NCBI RefSeq assembly: GCF_900102175.1
Contig: NZ_FNKN01000004.1
Coordinates: forward strand, 30,786 to 94,785
Length of the DNA: 64,000 nt
Origin: Microbacterium sp. cf332
GTDB lineage: Bacteria > Actinomycetota > Actinomycetes > Actinomycetales > Microbacteriaceae
Reading direction: 5' to 3'
Shown here: one piece after another, positions 34,753 through 43,665 of the stretch
How positions within the stretch are numbered: position 1 is the first letter of the stretch
How the letters are laid out: each line of letters opens with the position of its first letter
Made by a program: the position numbers and the translations under genes
Notes under the pieces: model-generated
Told to the model about the DNA's origin: nothing
The model's input: only the letters and a program-made list of their open reading frames with translations
Databases searched by the model: none

Positions 34753-36017
34753 GAACGCTCGCCTGGGCATTCATGGAGAGGCTCCTGCCGCGAGTCGCCT
34801 CTGCAGTTGTGATGCTTATCTTCGCAGCGGTAACGAGCCCCTCCGTTGTCGGTTCTTATGCCTGGATGGTCATTGCGCTCACCGGGGTCCAAGCAGTCTT
34901 TGACGCAGCGGTTCGGCAGGTCGCCGTAGGCGCGATTCGTGACCACGCGGGCATTCGATTTCTTCGTCGGTATAGCGTCGTCTTCGCGACGTCGGGCCCA
35001 GTTCTTCTCCTCCTGGCGCTACTCGCAGTCTCGGCGTCAGCAACCAATCCACACCACGTTTTCTGGCCGCTTGCGCCTATCGTGCTCACCCCGACATGTA
35101 TCGCTGTCGCGACAACAGCACTGGCCCGGATGCAGGCCGATGGGCGATGGCGAGCGATCGCCCTGATCCAGACGGTTGCCGTTACGACGTCCCTGGCCAT
35201 CACTCTTCCGCTTGTCATAACGACGCAGAGCGCGCTTGGTCCTGCTTTGCAGGCATTGATCGTCGAGGCGCTCAACGCGTCGATGCTCATCATCGTCGCG
35301 CGCCGAGTGATCGTCTCACCAGCGGAAGTCGGTGAAGGGGTCAGTCCGCGTCGCGAGTTCTTCGCCGCCGCCTGGTACTCCGGGCTTGGATGGGCGCAGT
35401 CACAGGCCGACCGGATGCTGGTTGGCGCGCTGGGCGGGCAACGTGTGCTCGGCCTGTACTCGTTCAGCTGGTCATTGTCACGAAACGTTGGCGACGCCCT
35501 GTCTTACGCGTCTGTCAACGTCCTGCGGCCTCAGCTCCTCCGTGGCGATGAAATCGACGACGAACGCGCCCACCAGGTTTTTCATACTTCGCTGAAAAAG
35601 GTCTGCCTGCTGCTTGCTGCCGTCACAGTCGCGACCTTCCTTGGGGCGACATGGATTCTTCCGCTCATCCTGGACGAGCGATGGGAGCCCGTCTTCACAG
35701 CTGTACCCGTCATGAGTCTCAGCTCGTTCGCTCTCGTTACCGCGTGGAGCTTGACACCTATGCTGGTGCGCGCGGGCCGGTTGCGCACGGCGCTGGTCGC
35801 GAAAGTCATCGGCGTTCTACTCGCGATCCCTGTTGGCATAGTAGCCGCGTTCGATCTCACGGCTGCAGCTTGGGTCGCGCTGGCACGAGAGATCATTGTC
35901 ACCGCGTGCCTCGCCTTCGCCGCGAGAAGGACGGTACACGCGCGAGCGTATCTCGCACCCGCAAGCGCAACGCTTGGCTTCGGTCTCCTGATCGCCGCTT
36001 ACCAATACATCTCATGA
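34749..36017 (+). CDS. Polysaccharide flippase, Wzx/MATE-MVF type
   Basis: Protein of 422 aa with about 12 membrane segments. The N-terminus VRTLAWAFMERLLPRVASAVVMLIFAA and the later YSGLGWAQSQADRMLVGALGGQRVLGLYSFSWSLSR match the PST family pattern, in which an Asp in the Q-x-D-R segment is typical. Start is GTG overlapping the polymerase stop by 4 bp (GTGA); longer in-frame readings are shadows of the polymerase. It would translocate undecaprenyl-linked repeat units across the membrane for polymerisation. Confidence 0.85.
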   Translation: MRTLAWAFMERLLPRVASAVVMLIFAAVTSPSVVGSYAWMVIALTGVQAVFDAAVRQVAVGAIRDHAGIRFLRRYSVVFATSGPVLLLLALLAVSASATNPHHVFWPLAPIVLTPTCIAVATTALARMQADGRWRAIALIQTVAVTTSLAITLPLVITTQSALGPALQALIVEALNASMLIIVARRVIVSPAEVGEGVSPRREFFAAAWYSGLGWAQSQADRMLVGALGGQRVLGLYSFSWSLSRNVGDALSYASVNVLRPQLLRGDEIDDERAHQVFHTSLKKVCLLLAAVTVATFLGATWILPLILDERWEPVFTAVPVMSLSSFALVTAWSLTPMLVRAGRLRTALVAKVIGVLLAIPVGIVAAFDLTAAAWVALAREIIVTACLAFAARRTVHARAYLAPASATLGFGLLIAAYQYIS

Positions 36018-36035
36018 CGTACGAAAGGCCGTTCT

Positions 36036-36875
36036 GTGGTCGACATCTCCGTGGTCATTCCCTGCTACAACGGGGCAACGACACTCGGACGCCAGCTTGA
36101 TGCACTGCTGACGCAAGTCTCACGCTATTCGTTCGAGATTCTCATCTCCGACAACCGGTCTACCGACACAAGCGCCGCGGTGATCCGCTCGTACGCCGAT
36201 CACGACTCACGAATTCGATACGTCGGCGCCTTCGGCAGTCAAGGCATTAACCATGCGCGCAACGCCGGCGTTCGCGAATCCTCAGGAAAATGGCTGCTTT
36301 TATGTGACACGGATGATGTCGTCGAGGAAGGGTGGATCGAGGCCTACGGCAACGCCTTTTCGCGCGGCGCGGAACTCCTCGGGGGCCCGCTCACCCATGT
36401 CATCGGAGGCAAGACCGCATACGAGCAGAATCGTTTCATAGACTCACCGTGGATCTATCAGTGGCCGTACGGTGCGAACTGCGGTTTCACTCGGGTTGCC
36501 TACGATCGAGTTCACGGATTCGACGAGTCCTACCGCGGCGGCGGGGATGAGACCGACTTCTTCTGGCGCGCACAGATCGCGGGGATGAAACTCGAATGGG
36601 TACCTGCGGCTCGCATCGCATACTACTCCCGTGATTCTGCCCACGATACGTTTCGCCAGAAATATGCGTACGGGCTTTCAGAGGTCAAGTTGTTCCTGAA
36701 ATTCCGCGAGTTCGGCATGCGCAGGCAATCCTTCACCCGCGCTCCGATCGCAGCCATGGCAGCCGCCGCGCTCTACGTGCTCCGGCCGAGCACGAGACGA
36801 TTGCAAGCGGGGCGTCTCGGTCGAAACCTTGGTCGCATCGTGGGCTCATTCCGAGCCGGTGTCGTCTATTTTTAA
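36036..36875 (+). CDS. Glycosyltransferase family 2
   Basis: Protein of 279 aa with a GT-A fold: SVVIPCYNGATTL at residues 5-17, ILISDNRSTDTS at about 36-47, and the metal-binding DxD-like LLLCDTDDVVEEGW near 90-103. The catalytic-base region is GGDETDFFWRAQIAG near 168-182. GTG start with aaagg upstream, 18 bp after the flippase gene. Probably adds one residue of the repeat unit on the cytoplasmic face. Last rightward gene of the run. Confidence 0.9.
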   Translation: MVDISVVIPCYNGATTLGRQLDALLTQVSRYSFEILISDNRSTDTSAAVIRSYADHDSRIRYVGAFGSQGINHARNAGVRESSGKWLLLCDTDDVVEEGWIEAYGNAFSRGAELLGGPLTHVIGGKTAYEQNRFIDSPWIYQWPYGANCGFTRVAYDRVHGFDESYRGGGDETDFFWRAQIAGMKLEWVPAARIAYYSRDSAHDTFRQKYAYGLSEVKLFLKFREFGMRRQSFTRAPIAAMAAAALYVLRPSTRRLQAGRLGRNLGRIVGSFRAGVVYF

Positions 36876-36916
36876 GGGTCGGCTAGTTCGACGCCGATCG
36901 CTCCCTGACTGCGGAC

Positions 36917-37858
36917 TCAGCCGCGCTTGGCGAGAGCGATCGCTTCATCGAAATTTTTGACGAAAGTCAGCGGCGCGTCGGTGTCTTGGAGCCACGCCTG
37001 AGCATAAGCAGAAAGCTTGCCCGTGGCGTTATCAATAGCTATGACGCGGCGCCCAACCTGCAACGCGATCAACATTGCGTGGAGCCGGTCGGTTATCACC
37101 ACCTCGCCCGGAGCGATCATATTGACCCCGCGGGCGAAACGCCTTTCTGCGCGACCGAACCAGGCGTCGACAGACCTGCGGAGAAAGGCCTTCATGGGCG
37201 GCACCTGTTTGGTCCGCCAACCGAGCCACCACAGAACGCGCAAATCGAGCGGATCTGCTGGCCAATCTCGCGAGTTTGCGACCGACATACGGACAGCCGA
37301 CTCCTTGTCCGCGCGCGCCAAGATCACAAACGGCTGCGATGGCTCGGGCGCGGGAATCCTCCCCAAATGATGAACGGCATCGGGCGCGAGGATCGGCTCG
37401 ATCAGACCAGCTACGGCGGCCGCAGACGGCTCATCCCTGACAGCGAGGCGAAGATTCGGGCGTGCGGCCATGCGGCGCGCAAACTCATCGCGAGCAGCTG
37501 AATCTACGAAGTGGATCGACTGAGGTTCTTGGATCAGGAGCTGCGACGGGTCAAGCCGCTCCGCCAGAGAGTAGCGATGCTCACCGATGCCACCATAAAG
37601 GCCACCGAGGCTACCGCCGCCGTTCAGAACGACGGGGTAGGGAGAGTCATACACACGGGGTGCGAGCAAGGGGGCACTGTAGGCCGCACGCACACGAATG
37701 CCCGCGCTTCGCCAGTACGCACGTTGTCCAAGCGCGATAGCTGAGTCGCCAACATTGGAGTAATCGGGGAAGTCAGTGAAGACGACGTCCTCCACCCCTT
37801 GGTGCAGCAGCTCGAAGCGTTCGGAAGCTCTGGACTGCATAGTTTCGATGTAAGACAC
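36917..37858 (-). CDS. Polysaccharide pyruvyl transferase family protein
   Basis: Protein of 313 aa. Motifs of the family: DFPDYSNVGDSAIALGQ, VVLNGGGSLGGLYGG, IQEPQSIHF, and near the C-terminus VVITDRLHAMLIALQVGRRVIAIDN, where the D-R-x-H and I-x-I-DN elements are typical. Transfers pyruvate from phosphoenolpyruvate to a sugar to form a ketal, giving the polymer an acidic group. Start is GTG with gaggag four bases upstream; an ATG 14 codons earlier is possible. It lies on the strand opposite to the other synthesis genes and forms the right edge of the locus. Confidence 0.86.
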   Translation of the reverse strand: MSYIETMQSRASERFELLHQGVEDVVFTDFPDYSNVGDSAIALGQRAYWRSAGIRVRAAYSAPLLAPRVYDSPYPVVLNGGGSLGGLYGGIGEHRYSLAERLDPSQLLIQEPQSIHFVDSAARDEFARRMAARPNLRLAVRDEPSAAAVAGLIEPILAPDAVHHLGRIPAPEPSQPFVILARADKESAVRMSVANSRDWPADPLDLRVLWWLGWRTKQVPPMKAFLRRSVDAWFGRAERRFARGVNMIAPGEVVITDRLHAMLIALQVGRRVIAIDNATGKLSAYAQAWLQDTDAPLTFVKNFDEAIALAKRG

Positions 37859-37953
37859 AGAGCTCCTCGCGCTGTCGGAACGGCCACCCCATCGTCGCAT
37901 AGACGTCGGCCCGCTCCGACAACCATGCGCAACCCCGGGGGCGCCGACGGGTC

Positions 37954-38440
37954 ACTGAAGACATCGACCTCGTCGCGGTGGAACGACACAGCAGCCCTCA
38001 GCCACTGCTATTCGAGGTACTCGAAGCGCTCGACGGGTTGACCGGCGACGCCCACGTCACCTTCGTCATGACCACCAACCGGGTCGAGGTGCTTGAGCCC
38101 GCTCTCGCCGAGCGGCTTGGACGCGTCGACCTCGCCGTCGAGATCCCCCGGCCTGCGCGAACGCGAGCAGTTGCTGCGACGCTATGCCGGCGATCTGCCC
38201 TTCTCCGACGAGGCGATCGCCAGGACGGCGACAGCCATCGACGGTGTGACGGGTTCGTTCGCGAAGGAGCTCGTCCAACGCGCGGTGTTGGCGGACACCA
38301 TCACCGACGAGCCGGTTTCCGACGCCCACCTGACGCACGTGCTCGACGAGATCGTGCAGTCGCGGCAGCAGCTCACCCGGCGGATGCTGGGCGCCCGCGA
38401 GACCGCGGATGTGAACGGTTCCGGCGTCTTGAAAGCCTGA
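37954..38440 (+). pseudogene. AAA-ATPase remnant, 5'-truncated and frameshifted
   Basis: From about 37957 the frame reads EDIDLVAVER (Walker B-like) then LLFEVLEALDGL, FVMTTNR (sensor 1), LAERLGRVDLAVEIP (arginine-finger region), the order of FtsH/Cdc48-type AAA domains. Near 38148 the homology shifts into another frame, continuing LREREQLLRRYAGDLPF to SGVLKA and a stop at 38438-38440. The Walker A half is absent. What lies upstream is the pyruvyltransferase start region. So the gene lost its 5' half and suffered at least one indel. It marks a probable recombination junction at the end of the exopolysaccharide locus. Confidence 0.78.
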
Positions 38441-38555
38441 CCGCCCAGCATCCGACCGCGCTCCCATCCACACGCGAAGATCATCCGCTCGGGGGACGCG
38501 CCGGCATCGCCCCTCTTCGTACGCTCAGAAGCGTTCCATAGAGGGGGAGAAGAGC

Positions 38556-38819
38556 ATGAGCGAGACGAACGAGCGCGACCAGACGTCGTCCGCCGTCTGG
38601 TACTTCGTCGGCGCGACCTTCATCCTGACGGTGCCGAACCTGATGTTTCACGACCTCGCGTGGTGGGCGCGCATCGGCTTCATGCTTCTCGGATTCGGGG
38701 TCATGATCGCCGGCTTCGCGCAGTGGCGACGCGAGCTCACGCAGAACCGGCGGAGCACCGATCCCCAGGAACCGGATGGCGGCGACGGGCCCGAGTCCTC
38801 GCCGCGCGCCTCGGAGTGA
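38556..38819 (+). CDS. Small two-helix membrane protein, function unknown
   Basis: Protein of 87 aa that I do not recognise. Two hydrophobic stretches, about residues 14-28 (VWYFVGATFILTVPN) and 38-54 (RIGFMLLGFGVMIAGFA), flank a short loop with HDLAWWAR; the C-terminal 30 residues are hydrophilic and Pro/Asp/Glu-rich, presumably cytoplasmic. Very good RBS (gaggggga) before ATG. A dyad ACGCT-CAGA-AGCGT (38521-38534) lies just upstream. It stands alone between the ATPase remnant and the DUF222-HNH gene. Confidence 0.72.
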   Translation: MSETNERDQTSSAVWYFVGATFILTVPNLMFHDLAWWARIGFMLLGFGVMIAGFAQWRRELTQNRRSTDPQEPDGGDGPESSPRASE

Positions 38820-38963
38820 CGGCAGCGACGAACCTCCCCCATCGCCGGCCTGTTCTCGTACGCGTCGGGCGTCGACTCCTCCCCTGACGGCGATCGCCTC
38901 TGCCATCTCACAGGCGTATATGTGTTTGAGTCCAATGTCCGAGGTGGCTGCGAGAATACGAAC

Positions 38964-40409
38964 ATGACAGCGAACGGCGACCGGCGTGTAGGACGTCACG
39001 GTAGCCGCCGCGACGCACCCGATGCGGGCTCGTTCGCGACGTACAGCACCGTCCTCGACCGCGTCGTAGATGCCGACAAGCTGCTGCACGATGCTCAGAT
39101 CACGATGACCCGCGCCCTCGCTGACGCTGGTCGCGCGGCACTCGAGCGAACGCTCGCAGGCGACTCCCGTCCGCGAGGGATGGGTTCCGACATGGAGATG
39201 CGGTCGGTCGCCGCGGAGATCGCGGGAGTGCGCCGCACCCACGACCGACGCGCCCAGACCGAGATCGATCACGCGCTGACGATCGTCGATGACTATCCGG
39301 CGGTCTTCGCCGCGTGGGAGCACCAGCGCATCACACGCGAACACGTCGACGCCGTCGTCCGCGCGGGCTGCGCGATCGAGCCCGACCTGCGCGCCGACTA
39401 CGAGCAGGCGGCGATCACGATCTGCGAGCGCGACATCGCGTCGCGCGTTCGCGAGCCGCTCCGCAATCTCGCGGCGCACATGGGATCCGCGACCTTCACC
39501 GAGCGGCACCGTGCTGCGGCCGCGAAACGGGGCGTGTGGGTCATGCACGGAAACGACGGCATGTCCGAGCTCTCCGCCACCGTGCCGACCGTTGTCGCTG
39601 CCGGTATCCACGACCGCCTCACCGCGATGGCACAGTCCGTGAAGGATGCACGCTGCACGCCCATCGTCACGGACGCGGTGTCGGACGCGGGAGCCGGATC
39701 GGATGCCGACCTCCGCGGGGTCACGAACGACCGCGAGGTACCGACTGCTGACGTGCGCACGATGGACCAGTTGCGCGCCGACATCCTCGGCGACCTCCTC
39801 CTCGGCGGAGCACCCGTCGTCGATCCCTCCGTCGGCAGCGACGGGGCGGGTCCCCTCGGAGCGATCCGCGCACACGTGCAGGTCGCCGTCACGGCCGACA
39901 CTCTTCGCGGAGTCGACGAAGCGCCCGCCGAGGCGGTCGGCGCCGCACTGATCGACGCCGACACCGCCCGCCACCTCGCCGGCCGCGCCAAGGTGTGGAG
40001 CCGCCTGTTCATCGACCCCGTGACGCGCACCCCGGTCGAGGTCGACACCTACCGCCCCACCACCGCGATGTCGCGGCTGCTACGAGCGCGCGACCAGCAT
40101 TGTCGGTTTCCGGGATGCCGCCGCCCGGCGGTCAGGTGCGAGCTAGACCACACCATCGACCATGCGCTCGGTGGGCACACCCACATCTTCAACCTCGCCC
40201 ACCTTTGCCAGCGACACCATTCGATGAAGCAGTTCACGGCGTGGAAGGTCAGACAGGTCGGCGGGGGCGTGATCGAGTGGACCTCCCCACTGGGCAGGAT
40301 CTATCGAGAAGACGTCCCCGTTCCCACCGTCTGCTTCGTGCCCGAGGCGTCGGCTGCGCCCCCGCCCGATCCGACCGACGCCCCACCCGACGAGCAACCG
40401 CCGTTCTGA
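38964..40409 (+). CDS. DUF222 and HNH endonuclease signature domain protein
   Basis: Protein of 481 aa. The N-terminal DUF222 helical region runs to about residue 330. The C-terminal HNH nuclease is intact: CRFPGCRRP, ELDHTIDHALGGHT, NLAHLCQRHHSMKQF, containing the DH, N and H metal/catalytic residues and a Cys pair. Such proteins occur in several copies in most Microbacteriaceae chromosomes, and their role is unclear; they are not by themselves proof of a mobile element. ATG 38964 is preferred; a GTG 14 codons upstream is possible, and neither has a strong RBS. Confidence 0.88.
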   Translation: MTANGDRRVGRHGSRRDAPDAGSFATYSTVLDRVVDADKLLHDAQITMTRALADAGRAALERTLAGDSRPRGMGSDMEMRSVAAEIAGVRRTHDRRAQTEIDHALTIVDDYPAVFAAWEHQRITREHVDAVVRAGCAIEPDLRADYEQAAITICERDIASRVREPLRNLAAHMGSATFTERHRAAAAKRGVWVMHGNDGMSELSATVPTVVAAGIHDRLTAMAQSVKDARCTPIVTDAVSDAGAGSDADLRGVTNDREVPTADVRTMDQLRADILGDLLLGGAPVVDPSVGSDGAGPLGAIRAHVQVAVTADTLRGVDEAPAEAVGAALIDADTARHLAGRAKVWSRLFIDPVTRTPVEVDTYRPTTAMSRLLRARDQHCRFPGCRRPAVRCELDHTIDHALGGHTHIFNLAHLCQRHHSMKQFTAWKVRQVGGGVIEWTSPLGRIYREDVPVPTVCFVPEASAAPPPDPTDAPPDEQPPF

Positions 40410-40528
40410 CCCCCCGCCGATGCGACGCGGGGTAGCGACACCGCACGCTCCGCCGCCCGGGGTCGTGGATCACCGGCGCGGGCACAGGATCCGAACGACG
40501 ACACGCAGGGCCGCAGCACCGCAGTGCG

Positions 40529-41623
40529 TCAGCGCGCAGTCGCGACCGGCAGCCTGCGCGCCATACCGGGAGGGAGCATGAGAGCAGCAGGATGGAAGAG
40601 CCCGTCGACCGCACGCGGCGCGATGAGGCGATCGACGAGCGCGAGGCGCTCCGTGGGAATCGGCAATCGACTGCGGAGCATCGCAATGCCGATGAGGGCG
40701 ATGAATCCCGAGAGCAGCTTGTCAATCACCGACGTGAGCAGGTTCGCCGAGAACGCGGCGAACACGACCGGCAGGCCCAACCCCTCGATCGACGAGGTGA
40801 CGCCATCCGAGCCGTGTCCGGAGTACCCGCCGAACATCAGCAACCCGAGCGGGGTTCCGACGAGCGAGCAGGCGACGGCGACCAGCAGGGTCAGATTCAC
40901 ATAGCGGAACAGGTCTGCACCCATCCCCCACCGCCGGATGCCGTACGCCCAGACCACGGCACCCGCCACATTCACGAGAGCGAACGGGGCCGCTCCCGGG
41001 CTGCCGATGACGAAACCGAACACGTTCGTCGCCAGACCCACGAGGATGCCCGGGGCCGGACCGAACACCATGGCCGCCACCGCGGTACCGGCCATATCGA
41101 GGTAGATCGGCAGGTGCAGCGCCTGCACCAGAGCCATCCCGGCGAAGTTCACTGCGACGCACGCGACCAGGATCAGCGCCGCGACATCGCGCCGCAGCGC
41201 CGGCCGCGCCGCCGGCAACGGGGCGGCCGCGCGAGACGCGCGGCGAGCAGGCGCGGGCGCAGGAAGTGCCGAACTCGATCGAGGCACCAGATCGCGCGTG
41301 CGACGCGTCCGCTGGTAACGAGCGACCCACCGTTCGGCCTCGTCTTCGTCTCCGCCCAGCGCGATCACGATGTCGCGGAGCAGGGCCACGTCGATCCGCG
41401 CTCTGCCCGGCCGGAACGCGTCGTAAACCGTCGTGCGAGGAGGCTGCGCCGCCGCAGCGCTCATCCCCCGGTCGACGCGCTGCGCCGTGATCCGACGGAC
41501 GAGCTCGGCATACGAGACCGGCCCCGCGGCATCCTTCAACGCCACCAGGTCGCGCGCGATGGCATCGAGCGTTTCGGCCGGCGCTGCGGGCGCGCGGTCA
41601 TCCGCACTGTCGTTCTCGTGCAC
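40529..41623 (-). CDS. ECF transporter S component-like membrane protein with N-terminal HTH-like region
   Basis: Protein of 364 aa with two parts. Residues about 15-105 look like a helix-turn-helix domain of the kind found at the N-terminus of actinobacterial regulators (SYAELVRRI, RTTVYDAFRPGRARIDVALL, DIVIALGG). Residues about 145-335 hold six hydrophobic segments with a QueT/ThiW-like ECF S-component pattern: LHLPIYLDMAGTAVAAMVFGP, GILVGLATNVFGFVIG, NLLTSVIDKLLSGFIALIGI. No ECF ATPase or T component is nearby, so it would rely on a shared module. The fusion could tie substrate occupancy to regulation, which is speculation. Ligand unknown. Confidence 0.72.
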   Translation of the reverse strand: MHENDSADDRAPAAPAETLDAIARDLVALKDAAGPVSYAELVRRITAQRVDRGMSAAAAQPPRTTVYDAFRPGRARIDVALLRDIVIALGGDEDEAERWVARYQRTRRTRDLVPRSSSALPAPAPARRASRAAAPLPAARPALRRDVAALILVACVAVNFAGMALVQALHLPIYLDMAGTAVAAMVFGPAPGILVGLATNVFGFVIGSPGAAPFALVNVAGAVVWAYGIRRWGMGADLFRYVNLTLLVAVACSLVGTPLGLLMFGGYSGHGSDGVTSSIEGLGLPVVFAAFSANLLTSVIDKLLSGFIALIGIAMLRSRLPIPTERLALVDRLIAPRAVDGLFHPAALMLPPGMARRLPVATAR

Positions 41624-41732
41624 CGGCTCCCCCAGGACTGACGGCTGTATGGCTGCGGCCGCATATACCCGGGATGCGGGTCAGAAGCGGCGCTCAACTC
41701 TAGCGAGAGCCGGCGCCGCCCTGTTCGGGATT

Positions 41733-41759
41733 GTTCGCGAACGTTCGTCGGAAGACGAA
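41733..41759. promoter_or_regulatory. Two adjacent dyads upstream of a surface-protein gene
   Basis: GTTCGCGAAC (41733-41742) is a perfect palindrome, and TTCGTC-GGAA-GACGAA (41744-41759) a perfect 6+4+6 dyad right after it. They lie in the 228-bp divergent region about 95 bp before the ATG at 41852. Candidate operator(s); the factor is unknown. Confidence 0.4.
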
Positions 41760-41851
41760 TACGCGGGATGTCGCGGCCCGGCCTGCCAGCGTGGACGCGA
41801 CGGTCCGCCATCTGGGGCGCGGGCCGCGAACCCGCACTCCATCGAGGACAC

Positions 41852-43537
41852 ATGAAGAAGAAGCATCCCTGCGCCGCCGCGGCATCCGTCGTGCTCGCGG
41901 CCGGACTCATCGTCGGCGGCATCGCCGCACCGGTCCACGCCGACGAAACCGTCGAGACCGCCGAGACCATCTCGGTCGACACGAGCGCCGAGGTCATCGA
42001 TGCCGATGAGGCCGAGACCGGCGGGGTCGTCGAGACCGGCGAGACCGGCGAGACCGACACCACGGCGATCGCCGACGAGACCTCATCGGACGGCGACGGC
42101 GCATCCGCCGAGTACCGCGCGTCCATCGCTGACGCGGCACCCCTCGTGCCCGAGCCGGATCAGGCGCAGGCGGCCGACTCCGGCCCGGCGGATCAGACCA
42201 CCCGGGTTGCGGCTCCCGCCTTCGAGGCCTCGTCGTTCGAGGTGGCACCCGCGCCGGCCACCGTGGGTGAGTCACAGGATGCGCCGCTCGACCCCGACGT
42301 CGAGGAATCCCGCCTGCGACTCGTCGTCACCGAGATCCGGGCGGACGGAGCCTCGATCCATCTCTCCGGCATCGGCAACGGCTCGCCGGTGACCCGATGG
42401 ACCGTCATCGTCACGCCCGTGAACGGCGGCTCCGACATCGTCAAGACGGCGACGACGGAAACGACCTTCGACTTCACCGGGCTCGAGCCCGGGCTCTATC
42501 ACCTCGAGGGCCGGCTCGATCATGGCGATGACGGCGCATTCGGCAGCACCGGACAGTACATCGTCATCCCGGAGGCTCCGTCGCAGCCGACCGTGCTCGA
42601 CGTCCAGGCGGGAGACTCCTGGATCCTCGGCGGCATCCGCCCCGGCCCGCTGAAGAACCCGCTTCCGGAGACGACCGGCCCGACCGCCGCGCTCGGCGTC
42701 CACTACACCGTCACTCTGATCGGCGGCGGAACCGAGCGCGTCGTCGAGACGGACGGCTGGAGCTCGTCGCTTCTCTCCCGTTTCGCCTTCAACGACCTCG
42801 AGCCCGAGACGACGTACACGATCGTCGTGGTCGCGAAGAACATCGCGGGCTCGGCGACATCCGAGCCGATCGAGATCACCACCGAGGCCACCCCGGGTCC
42901 GGTCGAGCCGTCCGAGCCGGCGCCCCCGGTGGCTCCGCTCCCCGACGCTCTCACCGACGACAACCGCGGCGGCATGAACGTCCCCGACACCGCGACCGCG
43001 GGCACGACCATCACCGCGACCATCGGCGCCGACCTGCAGGGTATGACGGCTCGGGCCTGGTTGTTCTCGACGCCCACCTTCCTCGGCGACGCGACGATCG
43101 ATGAGAACGGCCAGGTCTCGTTCCCGATCCCGGCCGACGTCCCGGCCGGAACCCACCGCATCGTGCTGACCACCGACCAGAACGTGCTCATCGCGTGGCG
43201 CACCCTTCAGATCGACGCCGCAGCAGGTGGCACCGACCCGGTCGAGCCCGAACCCGGCCAGCCGGAACCCACCGAGCCCGTGGAGCCCGGCCAGCCGAGC
43301 CAGCCGACGGAGCCCGGCACCCCCGGGGATGGCGCAAGCGTGGGTGCCGGTAACGGCACTGGCCACGGCGCCGCGGTGGGCTCGCCGGCGGCATCCGGAG
43401 CGCCGACGCGTACCGACCGCCACCTGGCATCCACCGGCGGGGCGGCGCCGCTGGCGCTCAGTCTGGCCACGCTCCTCCTGCTCGTCAGCGGCGGTGCGCT
43501 GTTCGCGCGACGCAAGCCGGTCGGCGAGCGCTCCTGA
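41852..43537 (+). CDS. LAxTG-anchored cell-wall protein with fibronectin III-like domains
   Basis: Secreted protein of 561 aa. A Sec signal (MKKKHPCAAAASVVLAAGL to HADE, cleavage near residue 31) leads to an acidic, low-complexity spacer (about 32-135), two FN3-like domains (about 150-235 and 240-345; VTRWTVIVTPVNGG, LEPETTYTIVVVAKN), a beta-rich domain, a Pro/Glu-rich wall-spanning stretch and LASTG at 525-529 followed by a membrane helix and RRK tail. LAxTG is the motif class E sortases use in high-GC actinobacteria, so wall attachment is predicted. No sortase lies in the window. Ligand unknown. Confidence 0.85.
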   Translation: MKKKHPCAAAASVVLAAGLIVGGIAAPVHADETVETAETISVDTSAEVIDADEAETGGVVETGETGETDTTAIADETSSDGDGASAEYRASIADAAPLVPEPDQAQAADSGPADQTTRVAAPAFEASSFEVAPAPATVGESQDAPLDPDVEESRLRLVVTEIRADGASIHLSGIGNGSPVTRWTVIVTPVNGGSDIVKTATTETTFDFTGLEPGLYHLEGRLDHGDDGAFGSTGQYIVIPEAPSQPTVLDVQAGDSWILGGIRPGPLKNPLPETTGPTAALGVHYTVTLIGGGTERVVETDGWSSSLLSRFAFNDLEPETTYTIVVVAKNIAGSATSEPIEITTEATPGPVEPSEPAPPVAPLPDALTDDNRGGMNVPDTATAGTTITATIGADLQGMTARAWLFSTPTFLGDATIDENGQVSFPIPADVPAGTHRIVLTTDQNVLIAWRTLQIDAAAGGTDPVEPEPGQPEPTEPVEPGQPSQPTEPGTPGDGASVGAGNGTGHGAAVGSPAASGAPTRTDRHLASTGGAAPLALSLATLLLLVSGGALFARRKPVGERS

Positions 43538-43593
43538 CCGCGGCGCATCGCCCGAACCGGATCGCGTGACTCGTATGCCGTGAAGGGAGCCGT

Positions 43594-43631
43594 GTCGGTG
43601 GTGCCAACCGCTGGGGGGTGGCACCACCGAC
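43594..43631. terminator. Strong bidirectional hairpin terminator
   Basis: GTCGGTGGTGCCA (43594-43606) pairs perfectly over 13 bp with TGGCACCACCGAC (43619-43631), with a 12-nt loop, between the convergent surface-protein and SRPBCC-like genes. Confidence 0.75.
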
Positions 43632-43665
43632 GCACTCCGGTCCAGCGCTCCGACGGCTCCGGCGA

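Noticed and set aside
37859..37953. A separate small gene between the pyruvyltransferase start and the ATPase remnant
   Set aside because: No RBS-supported frame; it is best explained as junction sequence and promoter/leader of the pyruvyltransferase.
38964..40409. HNH endonuclease as part of a mobile or homing element
   Set aside because: DUF222-HNH proteins are dispersed chromosomal genes in these bacteria; no intron, integrase or flanking repeats are seen.
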